The notes under the pieces were generated by a model. That model did no database searches. It was not told where the DNA came from and worked only from the letters and a program-made list of their open reading frames with translations. A stretch of DNA of 64,000 nucleotides from an uncultured Nitrospira sp. (GTDB taxonomy: Bacteria > Nitrospirota > Nitrospiria > Nitrospirales > Nitrospiraceae), in assembly GCA_902500995.1 (NCBI GenBank), contig CABVSR010000008.1, forward strand, positions 62,001-126,000. The letters run 5' to 3'. The translations under genes were made by a program, and so were the position numbers. Below are positions 7,501 through 15,538 of this stretch, one piece after another (position 1 is the stretch's first letter; each line of letters starts with the position of its first letter).

Positions 7501-9057
7501 TTACGCGTTACTTTTCAGCCACTGCTTGACGACGACGGCCGTATTCGCAGGATTGTTTTTCGCCATATCCAGAATTTGACCCGGCTGTTTGCCGGACATG
7601 GCGGCCTCAACCTGGCCGACGGAGGCCGGCAGCGCCGGCGTCTCGCCCACCGTGGCGGCCGGCGCCGACTGGACGAGCATGACCATCAGCGGACGGACCA
7701 CCATGAACAGAATCAGGAAAAAGAGCAGCCCGCCCACGGCATAACGGACATACGGCATCCAGGCCTTGGTGCTGTCGGCTGCGGCTTCGACGCCCGCGCC
7801 GACCGGCTCCTCGACGCCCAGCCCGAACTGGATATTCACCACTTCCACCTGATCCTGACGCTCAGTGGAATATCCCATCGCCTTTTTGACGATCTCTTCG
7901 ATCCGCTTCATTTCCTCCTCTGACCGAGGGATGAACTTCTTCGGTTGATCAGCGGCGGCCTCCCCGGCCTTGCCGCCTTCGTACGTCCCGTCGACCAGAA
8001 CCGCGACTGACAGTTTCTTGATCGTGCCGGTCGGCTCGACGATGCGGGAGACGGTCCGGCTGATCTCGTAGTTGACTGTCTCGTTCTTGGTCTGGTTGTT
8101 ATTCGAGCTGGTCTGGCCCCCTTCGGCTTCGGTGCCACCCGGCACGTTGGATTCCACGCCGGGCACTCCCCCGGAGGCGCCGTTGACGCCGCTGGACTTT
8201 TCCTGGCCGCGCTGCTCGCTTCGTACGACCTGGCCGTTCGGGTCGAATCGTTCTTCGGTGGTCTCGATTTTCCGGAAGTCCAGCACGCTCGAGACCCGAA
8301 CGACGGCTTTATTTACGCCGACAATGCGCTCGAGCATGGTTTGAATGCGCGTCTCGATGTCTTTTTCCAAAGTGCGCTGGTATTCCATCTGGGTCCCGGA
8401 CAGTCCGGCCGATTCGTCGCTGGACGAATTGGAAAGGAGATTTCCGTGGCCATCGACCACAGTGACATCACGGGCCTGGAGACCTTCCACGCTGCTGGAC
8501 ACGAGATGGACGATGCCTTGCACTTGGGCCTTCGACAACGTTTGGTTCGAGCGCAGCGACACGACTACCGAGGCGCGCGCGCGATCCTGTTCGGTGGCAA
8601 ACAGGCGCCGTTCAGGAATCGCCAGGTGCACTCGCGCCCGCTCGACTTCCGGCATCTGGGTGATCGTGCGCGCCAACTCGCCCTGGAGCGCCCGGCGATA
8701 ATTCAGCTTCTGCACAAAATCCGACATGCCCATGGTGGTGCGATCAAAAATTTCGTAGCCGACGCCGCCGCCATGAGGAAGACCCTGCCCGGCCATCTCC
8801 AGCCGCAGGTCATGCACCTGCGCATTCGGCACGAGGATTGTCGTGCCGCCGTTGGTCGTCTCATACGGCACTTTGGCATCTTTCAACTTGTCGATGATGC
8901 CCGCGGCATCGTCGACAGCCAGATTGGCATAGAGCACCTGCATATCCGGCTGTTGAGTCCAGAGCGTGACCGCCACCAAGCCGGCAATGGACCCGGCGAG
9001 GGCGAGCAGGATAATGAAGCGCTGGTTGATGGTGAACTGGCTGAATTTTGAAAACAT
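7501..9057 (-). CDS. fliF: Flagellar MS-ring protein FliF
   Basis: FliF builds the MS ring in the inner membrane, the foundation of the basal body and export gate. The protein is 518 aa. It has an N-terminal membrane segment (about 13-31, FIILLALAGSIAGLVAVTLW), the YscJ/FliF ring-building domains (QVLYANLAVDDAAGIIDKL and LNYRRALQGELARTITQMPE, with RARVHLAIPE), a Gly/Ser/Asn-rich periplasmic loop near 295-325, a second membrane segment (about 430-455) and a C-terminal FliG-binding tail. The ATG at 9057 is 47 nt after fliE. Confidence 0.96.
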   Translation of the reverse strand: MFSKFSQFTINQRFIILLALAGSIAGLVAVTLWTQQPDMQVLYANLAVDDAAGIIDKLKDAKVPYETTNGGTTILVPNAQVHDLRLEMAGQGLPHGGGVGYEIFDRTTMGMSDFVQKLNYRRALQGELARTITQMPEVERARVHLAIPERRLFATEQDRARASVVVSLRSNQTLSKAQVQGIVHLVSSSVEGLQARDVTVVDGHGNLLSNSSSDESAGLSGTQMEYQRTLEKDIETRIQTMLERIVGVNKAVVRVSSVLDFRKIETTEERFDPNGQVVRSEQRGQEKSSGVNGASGGVPGVESNVPGGTEAEGGQTSSNNNQTKNETVNYEISRTVSRIVEPTGTIKKLSVAVLVDGTYEGGKAGEAAADQPKKFIPRSEEEMKRIEEIVKKAMGYSTERQDQVEVVNIQFGLGVEEPVGAGVEAAADSTKAWMPYVRYAVGGLLFFLILFMVVRPLMVMLVQSAPAATVGETPALPASVGQVEAAMSGKQPGQILDMAKNNPANTAVVVKQWLKSNA

Positions 9058-9104
9058 GGGCTGTGCAATCCTTTATGCGTCACTTCCGCGCGGGAGAGCC
9101 GCCG

Positions 9105-9416
9105 CTAAATCTGCATCCGCTGGATTTCCTCGTAGGCCGTCACGAGCTTGTTTCTCACCTGCATCATGAGCTGGAAGGAGGCATCAGCCTGTTGTAACGC
9201 CACCATGGTTTGATGAATGTTGGTGCTCTGGCCGGTTACCAAGGACTCGACGGCCTGGCTGGCCCCTGATTGCGCGTCGTTGATATGCCCGATGGCTTCT
9301 TTCAGCGAACCTAAAAAGTTGGCGCCCCCGGCTTCGCCCGCCTGCCCGGCTTGCTGGAGGTCGGGGGTTTCGATCGGCCGGATTACATTGGTTCCCGCGA
9401 CGCGCAGATCGGACAT
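9105..9416 (-). CDS. fliE: Flagellar hook-basal body adaptor FliE
   Basis: FliE links the MS ring to the proximal rod and is the first rod-type substrate exported. The 103 residues end with the family signature (HQTMVALQQADASFQLMMQV, then RNKLVTAYEEIQRMQI). A GTG 33 nt upstream would extend the frame into flgC, but the ATG at 9416 is preceded by GGGAGGTAGCC, so it is chosen. The ribosome site overlaps the end of flgC. Confidence 0.94.
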   Translation of the reverse strand: MSDLRVAGTNVIRPIETPDLQQAGQAGEAGGANFLGSLKEAIGHINDAQSGASQAVESLVTGQSTNIHQTMVALQQADASFQLMMQVRNKLVTAYEEIQRMQI

Positions 9417-9418
9417 GG

Positions 9419-9868
9419 CTACCTCCCGATTTCCAGGGCGCGATTCCACATGGTGCGGGTCGCATTGACGGCCTGCACGTTGGCTTCATAGGCGCGGGAC
9501 GCGCCGATCATATTGACCATCTCCTCCATCACGTTCACGTTGGGCATCGTGACAAATCCCTTCTTGTCGGCATCGGGATGGCGCGGGTCGTACACGGTCT
9601 GGCCCGGTTTCTGGTCTTCAATGACACGGGCGACTTTCACGCCATCCAGGGCATGCCGGCCGGCCCCTTTGGACACTTGGGTGAACGCCTTCTGGAAAGC
9701 CGAGGACACGGGCGCCGCTTGAAACACCACATCACGGCGGCGGTACGGTCCCCCGGTGCTGGTCTTGGTTGATTGCGCGTTCGCCAGGTTGCTGGCGATC
9801 ACATTCAACCGGTGTCGTTGCGCATCCAGCGCGGAAACAGAGACGGCGAGACTATCTGTTAAATCCAT
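9419..9868 (-). CDS. flgC: Flagellar proximal rod protein FlgC
   Basis: FlgC is a proximal rod subunit exported through the flagellar type III system. The 149 residues show the rod N-terminal motif (LNVIASNLANAQSTKTSTGG), the central YRRRDVVFQA segment, the conserved PNVNVMEEMVNMIGASRAYEAN and the amphipathic C-terminus. GTG at 9871 and ATG at 9868 are adjacent; the ATG has the better spacing to AGAGG. It lies between flgB and fliE as in most flagellar gene clusters. Confidence 0.95.
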   Translation of the reverse strand: MDLTDSLAVSVSALDAQRHRLNVIASNLANAQSTKTSTGGPYRRRDVVFQAAPVSSAFQKAFTQVSKGAGRHALDGVKVARVIEDQKPGQTVYDPRHPDADKKGFVTMPNVNVMEEMVNMIGASRAYEANVQAVNATRTMWNRALEIGR

Positions 9869-9923
9869 CACACACCTCTTGGTTAGTCATCCGTGGCGCG
9901 GGCCATCGTATTAATACAGAACG

Positions 9924-10331
9924 CTACCTCCCTTCTCGGATCGCATTGAGCAGCCCTTTGAATTTCAGCCCGATGATGGTGGCCGCGGTGTTGTACTGCT
10001 GGGCATTGTCCGACATCTTGGCCATTTCGAGCTCGATGTTGACGGTATTGGCATCCAAGGGCAGATCGCCGGCCGGCACTTCCTCGATGCGTCCCTGCAC
10101 CCGTTGAAACCCACTGCCCTTCGGGCCGATGTGCTGCTGATGCGTCGAAACCAAGGTGATGGGAAGCTTGCCCTGCTGCGCGTTCGCCAGCGCTTGACCG
10201 AAATTCAGATCGGTGGCGCGATACTTGGGGGTTTCTTCGTTGGCGATATTGGCGGCGATGACCTGCTGGCGCGCCCCGCGCAGATCCAACGAACGTTCGA
10301 GCAGCTGCATGGTCCGGTCGAAAATGGTCAT
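9924..10331 (-). CDS. flgB: Flagellar proximal rod protein FlgB
   Basis: FlgB is a proximal rod subunit. The 135 residues contain the QQVIAANIANEETPKYRATD signature near the N-terminus and the C-terminal NTVNIELEMAKMSDNAQQYN stretch followed by a terminal helix. The ATG at 10331 has GGAG about eight bases upstream. It is the first gene of the basal-body run flgB-flgC-fliE-fliF-fliG-(receiver-fliH)-fliI-fliJ-motE, and a -24/-12 site lies 35 nt upstream. Confidence 0.95.
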   Translation of the reverse strand: MTIFDRTMQLLERSLDLRGARQQVIAANIANEETPKYRATDLNFGQALANAQQGKLPITLVSTHQQHIGPKGSGFQRVQGRIEEVPAGDLPLDANTVNIELEMAKMSDNAQQYNTAATIIGLKFKGLLNAIREGR

Positions 10332-10365
10332 GGTCCAGACTCCGTAGAAATGTGGGCTTCAACGG

Positions 10366-10381
10366 TGCAATCTACGTACCC
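10366..10381 (-). promoter_or_regulatory. Candidate sigma-54 (-24/-12) promoter for the flgB operon
   Basis: The minus strand reads GGGTACGTAGATTGCA. The GG and GC pairs fall at the required spacing, and the -12 half TTGCA is perfect; the -24 half has two mismatches to TGGCACG. The predicted start near 10356 gives a 25-nt leader to the flgB ATG. It lies in the 167-nt gap between the NtrC-type regulator gene and flgB. Confidence 0.55.
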
Positions 10382-10498
10382 TGTCGACGCTGAAGGTCTC
10401 TCGCCTGCTCCCGCGGCAACTGAGCGATGCCGGCACCGGCGGCGCCCGGCAAAGACTGCCCGATAGGGAATAATTTGCCCAGCGCCGGTTGGGCAGGG

Positions 10499-11917
10499 TC
10501 AGGGTTTATCGGCTTCGACCTGATGGCCCAGATCGCGATACTCCCGCAGTTTATTTCGTAACGTGCGGATACTGATCCCCAACTCCTTGGCGGCGTGCGT
10601 GCGATTGTCGTTCACGCGGGCCAGGGTCTTGAAGATGAGATCCCGTTCCATTTCCCACAGCGAACCGTGGGCCGACGGCGCCACGAGCGTTTCCACGGTT
10701 TCGACCGGCTGAACGGGAACCGCTCCGTCTCCGGGCATCAAGTGATCGGTGTCAACGGCATTTCCGGTTGTCACCAAAATGGCGCGCTCCATGACATTTT
10801 CCAGTTCGCGCACGTTTCCCTTCCAGGCGCGTTGCTGCAGGTCTGCGATGGCGCGCTCCGAAAGCGTGGGGACGGGCATCCCGTTACGTTGCGCGGACGA
10901 ACGGAGGAAATGCCTGGCCAGGAGCGGAATATCTCCGGGCCGTTCGCGGAGCGGAGGCACCGTGACCGGAAACACATTCAAGCGGTAGAACAAATCTTCT
11001 CGGAAGCGCCCTTGGGTCACTTCGTGATAGAGCGAGCGATTCGTCGTGGCGATCACGCGGATGTTCACCGGGACCGGCTCGCGCCCGCCGATGCGATCCA
11101 CTTCCCGTTCCTGCAGGACCCGTAACAGTTTCGCTTGCAGCCCCAGGTTCATTTCGCTGATTTCATCGAGAAACAGCGTCCCCGTGTGGGCCATTTCGAA
11201 CTTACCCAGCTTCTTGTGAATCGCTCCGGTAAACGCTCCTCGTTCATGCCCGAACAATTCACTTTCCAGCAGGCTGTCCGGAAGGGCCGCGCAGTTCAAG
11301 GCGACGAACGGGCGGTGGGCGCGAGGACTCCTCGCATGGATGTAGCGCGCCAGCAACTCTTTGCCCGTGCCGCTTTCCCCGCTGATCAAGACCGTGGCTT
11401 GGCTGGCGGCGACACCTTCGAGCGTCGTGAGCAAGCGAATCATGCCGGGGTCTTGCGTCAGGAGCGCTCGCGCTTCCAGTGTGGCGGGCGCATCCTGCCC
11501 ATCCGGCTCTGTGCTGGCCTGCAGATTGAGAATGACCCGCTCGAGGAGATCGGTTGAGAAGGGTTTCAGAATATAGTCGTTCGCCCCAAACTTCATGGCC
11601 TCCACCGCGGTTTCCACAGTGCCGTAGGCGGTCATGAGAATAATGAAGGTGTTGGGCGCCTTCTGCTTCAAAGCTTTCACGAGTTCGAGTCCGTTGATGC
11701 GCGGCATCTTCAAGTCGGTCACCACGAGCCAGGGCTTCACGCGTTCCACCTGTTCGATGGCATCCGCGCCGTCGATGGCTCCGCGGACTTGATAGCCCAT
11801 GCGGCGCACGGTTTCCGACAAGGCCGTCCGCATCGACGGCTCATCGTCGACAATCAAGACGGTTCGAGCTTCTTCGGCAGAAGCCGCGGGTTCCTGCAAA
11901 GCTGGTTGCGCGCTCAT
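10499..11917 (-). CDS. Sigma-54 response regulator, FlrC/FlgR-like
   Basis: NtrC-family activator of 472 aa: a receiver (D24/D25, phospho-acceptor D68, K118), an AAA+ domain with Walker A at about 180-187 (GESGTGKE), an intact sigma-54 contact loop GAFTGA at 227-232, the R-finger region (RLNVFPVTVPPLRERPGDIP), and a C-terminal Fis-type helix-turn-helix (HAAKELGISIRTLRNKLREY). It lies directly downstream of its likely kinase, with ATG overlapping the kinase stop (ATGA, 11914-11917), and directly upstream of flgB. By analogy with FlrBC/FleSR/FlgSR it probably activates the basal-body and hook promoters; that target assignment is inferred from the nearby -24/-12 sites. Confidence 0.88.
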   Translation of the reverse strand: MSAQPALQEPAASAEEARTVLIVDDEPSMRTALSETVRRMGYQVRGAIDGADAIEQVERVKPWLVVTDLKMPRINGLELVKALKQKAPNTFIILMTAYGTVETAVEAMKFGANDYILKPFSTDLLERVILNLQASTEPDGQDAPATLEARALLTQDPGMIRLLTTLEGVAASQATVLISGESGTGKELLARYIHARSPRAHRPFVALNCAALPDSLLESELFGHERGAFTGAIHKKLGKFEMAHTGTLFLDEISEMNLGLQAKLLRVLQEREVDRIGGREPVPVNIRVIATTNRSLYHEVTQGRFREDLFYRLNVFPVTVPPLRERPGDIPLLARHFLRSSAQRNGMPVPTLSERAIADLQQRAWKGNVRELENVMERAILVTTGNAVDTDHLMPGDGAVPVQPVETVETLVAPSAHGSLWEMERDLIFKTLARVNDNRTHAAKELGISIRTLRNKLREYRDLGHQVEADKP

Positions 11918-13200
11918 TCGTGCTCCCCTTCTGTTAAACCGACTCTCTCAGCTGACGATCCGGAATCTCCGTCTACGGCGACGCCTGATACCGGCATCTG
12001 AGGCGCCTGCGCAGGCCCTTGCGGCAGGGTGATCACAAACGAAGTGCCGCGGCCCGGGCTGCTTTCCACATCGATTCGCCCCTGATGGGCTTCCACCAAC
12101 GCGTGGACGATGGCGAGCCCCAGACCCGTCCCCTGATCTTTCGTCGTGAAGAACGGATCAAAGACCCGTGACTGCAGCTCGGACGGAATGCCCGTGCCGG
12201 TATCACTGACTGTGAGTTGAATGGCCGTCGATTCCTGGGGCTGATGAGAGGCAGGACAGGCTGCCAGGGTCAGTGTGCCGCCCTCCGGCATGGCCTGCAC
12301 CGCATTCAAGACCAGGTTTAAGAGCACCTGTTTCATTTTCGGACCGTCGCACCAGAGTTGAGGCACGAGCGGATGGACCTCACAGCGTACCTCGACGGAG
12401 CCCGGAGGAATGGCATGACTCGCCAGAGTCAACACTTCTCTGATCAGCAACTCCGTCGCATGCCAGCCAAGGCGTGAGCAGTCCGGCCTGGTATACACGA
12501 GGAGGTTGGACAGCAGCCGATCCATGGATTGCACAGCCATGGAAATATGCTCGGCATAACTCCGGAGCTGGGGCTGGTCGCGAAGATCCTTCCGCAGCAT
12601 CGAGGCAAACAATTCCACACTGCCCAAGGGGTTTCGAATCTCGTGCGCGATGCTGCCGACCATTTGCCCCATGGCTTCCAGGCGGTTACGCCGCTGCAAT
12701 CGATCTTCGAGCTGGCGAATGCGCGTGACGTCATGGATCAGGACGAGTTTCCCGATGAGTGTTCCCGTTTCGTCCGTCAGGTCGGTTTGTGATAAGGCGA
12801 TGGTGATGCCGCTGGGCAGCACCACCGGGTACTCGCCATGCTGTTGCCGGATCTCTTCCACAATGGCTCGGACCTGACGCCCCCGCAGCTGCGCTTGGGA
12901 CAGGCCCAGCAACCGCTCCGTCGAGTGATTGCACCGCATGACCACATCCTGCGAATCGGCGACGATGACGCCGGTATCCAGTGACTCCAGAATCGCCGTC
13001 ACATGAGCGCGCATCGCTTCGGTTTCACGGAGATGCTCGCGCAGACTCGCATTGGTCTGCGCGAGCTCCAGATCCATTTGCTGCAGGCGCGTGGTCAAGG
13101 CGTCATACGACTGCTGCAACACGGTTGCTGCCTGATCAAAGTCCCGAAAGGCGCGCGTCAGCAGATCATGATTCGGTGTGGCTGTCTCAGGCGTAGTCAC
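11914..13200 (-). CDS. PAS-containing histidine kinase, FlrB/FlgS-like
   Basis: Cytoplasmic sensor kinase of 428 aa with no membrane segment. Order: N-terminal coiled coil (about 20-65), PAS domain (about 66-160, ILESLDTGVIVADSQDVVMR), HisKA with H186 (VGSIAHEIRNPLGS), then HATPase_c with the N box (NLVLNAVQAMP), DTGTGIP and GTGLGLAIVHALVEAHQG. The GTG start at 13200 overlaps the stop of the preceding TPR gene (GTGA), which implies translational coupling; longer upstream starts would run into that gene in another frame. Partner of the regulator gene that follows. Soluble kinases of this type time flagellar assembly in other bacteria; the signal here is unknown. Confidence 0.85.
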   Translation of the reverse strand: MTTPETATPNHDLLTRAFRDFDQAATVLQQSYDALTTRLQQMDLELAQTNASLREHLRETEAMRAHVTAILESLDTGVIVADSQDVVMRCNHSTERLLGLSQAQLRGRQVRAIVEEIRQQHGEYPVVLPSGITIALSQTDLTDETGTLIGKLVLIHDVTRIRQLEDRLQRRNRLEAMGQMVGSIAHEIRNPLGSVELFASMLRKDLRDQPQLRSYAEHISMAVQSMDRLLSNLLVYTRPDCSRLGWHATELLIREVLTLASHAIPPGSVEVRCEVHPLVPQLWCDGPKMKQVLLNLVLNAVQAMPEGGTLTLAACPASHQPQESTAIQLTVSDTGTGIPSELQSRVFDPFFTTKDQGTGLGLAIVHALVEAHQGRIDVESSPGRGTSFVITLPQGPAQAPQMPVSGVAVDGDSGSSAERVGLTEGEHE

Positions 13201-15368
13201 GGCTTTTTCCCTCGTGTATCGGCAGGAGCTTCCGGCAATTCCGTTTCCAGCATCGCTGCCATGCGGCGGACGAGACTGTCGGGATTGACGCTGAGCGCCC
13301 GCAGTCCGTTTCGGGCAAAGTCCTCGCGTTTCACGACGCGGGCCAGCTGAACCATCTGCAGTTGGGCCCAAGCTTCCTGCTCGGGCTCTAGTCCGGCGAC
13401 AACGGCCTGTTTGTACATCGCCAACGCCGGCGCCTGACGGTTGAGGCGAACCAGTAGATCGGCATGCCGCAGCAGGTCCCCGGCGGGCAGTTCATGGCCG
13501 GCCTTGATGAGGCCGTCATAAATTGCGGCTGCCTCGGCGTCTTGTTTGGATTGCGCCAAAACCCCGGCGAGTTTCAGCTGCACCATCATGCGGTCATGGT
13601 GACGTGGGTTGTGCGCGAGCCATTGTTTGCCAAGTTTCAGCAAGGCGGCGAGATTGCCTTCGCCTTCGAACGAGTTCAGGATTCCACGCAACGCTTCTCC
13701 TGACAATCGCCCTGCGGGAAATTCCAGGCGATACCGCTCGAATACGGCTCGCGCCGCGCGCATATCCTTTTGTTCCATATAACTGTAGGCCAGCCCCATC
13801 AGAGCCGTTTCATGAAGATTGACCGCTTTCGAGTCCCGCACCAGAGATTGAAACAGCCGCGCCGCCTCCACGGGAAATCCCAGGCGGCGGTGCGTTTCCG
13901 CAATCGTGAGCAACAACTCCGTGCCGGCGTAAAACCGATCGGCAGACGGCCCATGCCGATGGAAGAGGTTGATCAACTCGAAATCGTCTTCTGCCTTGAG
14001 CGCCGCCTCCAGGCGAGGGCGGAGGAACCGGACCAGCTGCGCGCCGCTTTTTTCCGGCCAAGGATCGTGCTCGAACTTGCCTGTGCGCTGCACGACCTGT
14101 TCGTACGCGCGCAAGGCATCCTCTGATTTACCCGCTCGCTCCAAGGCTTCCCCGAGATGGAACAGCGCCTCGCTGCCGACGGTCGATCCCTCGTAGTCCT
14201 TGGCGCTCTGTTCGAATACCCGCCGGGGACTGAGCATTTCTCCCGGCTTCAAGGGCACCTTCGCCAGGTGCGCGGCGATCGTGTGCCGGAGATTGCCTTC
14301 CTCTCCTTCCGGATTCAGATGTTCCTGCACATCGGCATACCGAATCCTGGCCGTGGCGGCGACCGGGGCATCGGGGTATTGGCTCAAGAGCGCCGCGTAG
14401 AAGATGCTGGATTCAGCCCACCGCCCGGCCTCCTTGTAACTATCGGCGAGGTAGGTGAGCACAAACGGCGTTTCAGGGCGGGTTGGGTACAAATTGTAAA
14501 AATGCAGCAACTGTTCGCGCATCACCGGTCCCCGCTGTGCTTCGCCCGCCGTATCGGCATACCGGAGCAAGGCAAAGGCATCGCTCCTGAGCCCGGCCGG
14601 CCAGCGATTGGAGATACTTTCGTACAGCGCGTCGGCTTCCTTCAGACGACCCAGGCGATAGAAACTGTGGGCTTCGCCCAACGACGCCGATACCAGCAAC
14701 GTGGGGTCTACGGTGCGTTTCAAGACATGCTCGAAGGTCTGCGTGCTCTCTTTCCAATTTTTAAAGCCCCTCAGCACATAGCCCAAGCCGAGCATGGCCC
14801 GGTTCGCATCGAACGAATCGCGTTCGGTGAGGGAGAGGGCATGTTGATAGGCAATCTGCGCTTCCTGGAACCACCCTTCCACACGATAGACATCACCAAT
14901 TCGCCAGGCTGCCCGCTTGGCATTGGTCGACTGAGGATTCTCACGCATCAAGGTCTTATACTGATCGATGATATCGAGCGGTCGGACGTCAGGATCCCGG
15001 CTCTGGAGCAGACTTTCTGCCAGAAACGCTTGCATGGCCGATCTGAGCGGTGACTCGCGATGATCACGAAGCATCGTGATGAAATGCAGGCGTGCTTCGA
15101 GGTACTGCCCGTGCTTGAACAAGCGCATGCCCTGTTCAAACTGCTTCCATTCCGGGTTTTCCGGCAGGCGCTCGACACGTGGGCCCGGATCAGGCAATGT
15201 CCCACGCACGAGTTCATCCGGCTCGGGCATCATGGGCGGCAATTCTTGCCGCATCGTGGATAATCCGCCTGCTGCCATCGCGGGGACTAGCCCCACGATC
15301 AGGAGCCAACTCACCACGTAGCCTGTGCAAGCGAAAGTACAACGCGCTGTTGAAATGAAGGATCGCAC
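13197..15368 (-). CDS. Exported tetratricopeptide-repeat protein beside flagellar two-component genes
   Basis: The 723-aa frame opens with a signal-peptide-like stretch (hydrophobic VSWLLIVGLVPAMA before AAGG). The rest is helical TPR-type repeats throughout, for example ARLHFITMLRDHRESPL, AQIAYQHALSLTERD, LGEALERAGKSEDALRAYEQ and ALMGLAYSYMEQKDMRAARA. It ends in a GTGA overlap with the kinase gene, so the two are translated together. The furthest start is GTG at 15368, which has no ribosome site and lies 2 nt from the transcription start predicted from the -24/-12 site; GTG at 15317 or 15314 is possible but would leave the signal peptide without basic residues. Function is not recognised; position suggests periplasmic input or assembly support for the flagellar regulators. 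Confidence 0.75.
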   Translation of the reverse strand: MRSFISTARCTFACTGYVVSWLLIVGLVPAMAAGGLSTMRQELPPMMPEPDELVRGTLPDPGPRVERLPENPEWKQFEQGMRLFKHGQYLEARLHFITMLRDHRESPLRSAMQAFLAESLLQSRDPDVRPLDIIDQYKTLMRENPQSTNAKRAAWRIGDVYRVEGWFQEAQIAYQHALSLTERDSFDANRAMLGLGYVLRGFKNWKESTQTFEHVLKRTVDPTLLVSASLGEAHSFYRLGRLKEADALYESISNRWPAGLRSDAFALLRYADTAGEAQRGPVMREQLLHFYNLYPTRPETPFVLTYLADSYKEAGRWAESSIFYAALLSQYPDAPVAATARIRYADVQEHLNPEGEEGNLRHTIAAHLAKVPLKPGEMLSPRRVFEQSAKDYEGSTVGSEALFHLGEALERAGKSEDALRAYEQVVQRTGKFEHDPWPEKSGAQLVRFLRPRLEAALKAEDDFELINLFHRHGPSADRFYAGTELLLTIAETHRRLGFPVEAARLFQSLVRDSKAVNLHETALMGLAYSYMEQKDMRAARAVFERYRLEFPAGRLSGEALRGILNSFEGEGNLAALLKLGKQWLAHNPRHHDRMMVQLKLAGVLAQSKQDAEAAAIYDGLIKAGHELPAGDLLRHADLLVRLNRQAPALAMYKQAVVAGLEPEQEAWAQLQMVQLARVVKREDFARNGLRALSVNPDSLVRRMAAMLETELPEAPADTRGKKP

Positions 15369-15380
15369 AGGAGGCGAATC

Positions 15381-15396
15381 AGCAAGACCTGTGCCC
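15381..15396 (-). promoter_or_regulatory. Candidate sigma-54 (-24/-12) promoter for the TPR-kinase-regulator genes
   Basis: The minus strand reads GGGCACAGGTCTTGCT, matching TGGCACG-N4-TTGCW at 14 of 16 positions with exact GG/GC spacing. The predicted start is near 15370, upstream of the TPR gene. If real, the kinase and regulator genes are themselves under sigma-54 control, presumably by the FleQ-like activator encoded just upstream. Confidence 0.55.
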
Positions 15397-15538
15397 TTAT
15401 GGGAATCCCGTAACTAGGTGAGTCGCTTACTAATTTCAGGATTCCGGAGTGGAAAATTGGGCCGGGTGTCAGAAATACCAACGGCAGCAATCAGGAGCAG
15501 GTCAAGAAATTGACATCGAGAGAGGGAGCGGGGATCAA

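Noticed and set aside
10441-10465. A GGGCAG...TTTGCC pair on the minus strand before flgB that looks like a sigma-54 site
   Set aside because: Spacing between the GG and GC is two bases short of the required distance; the site at 10366-10381 fits better.
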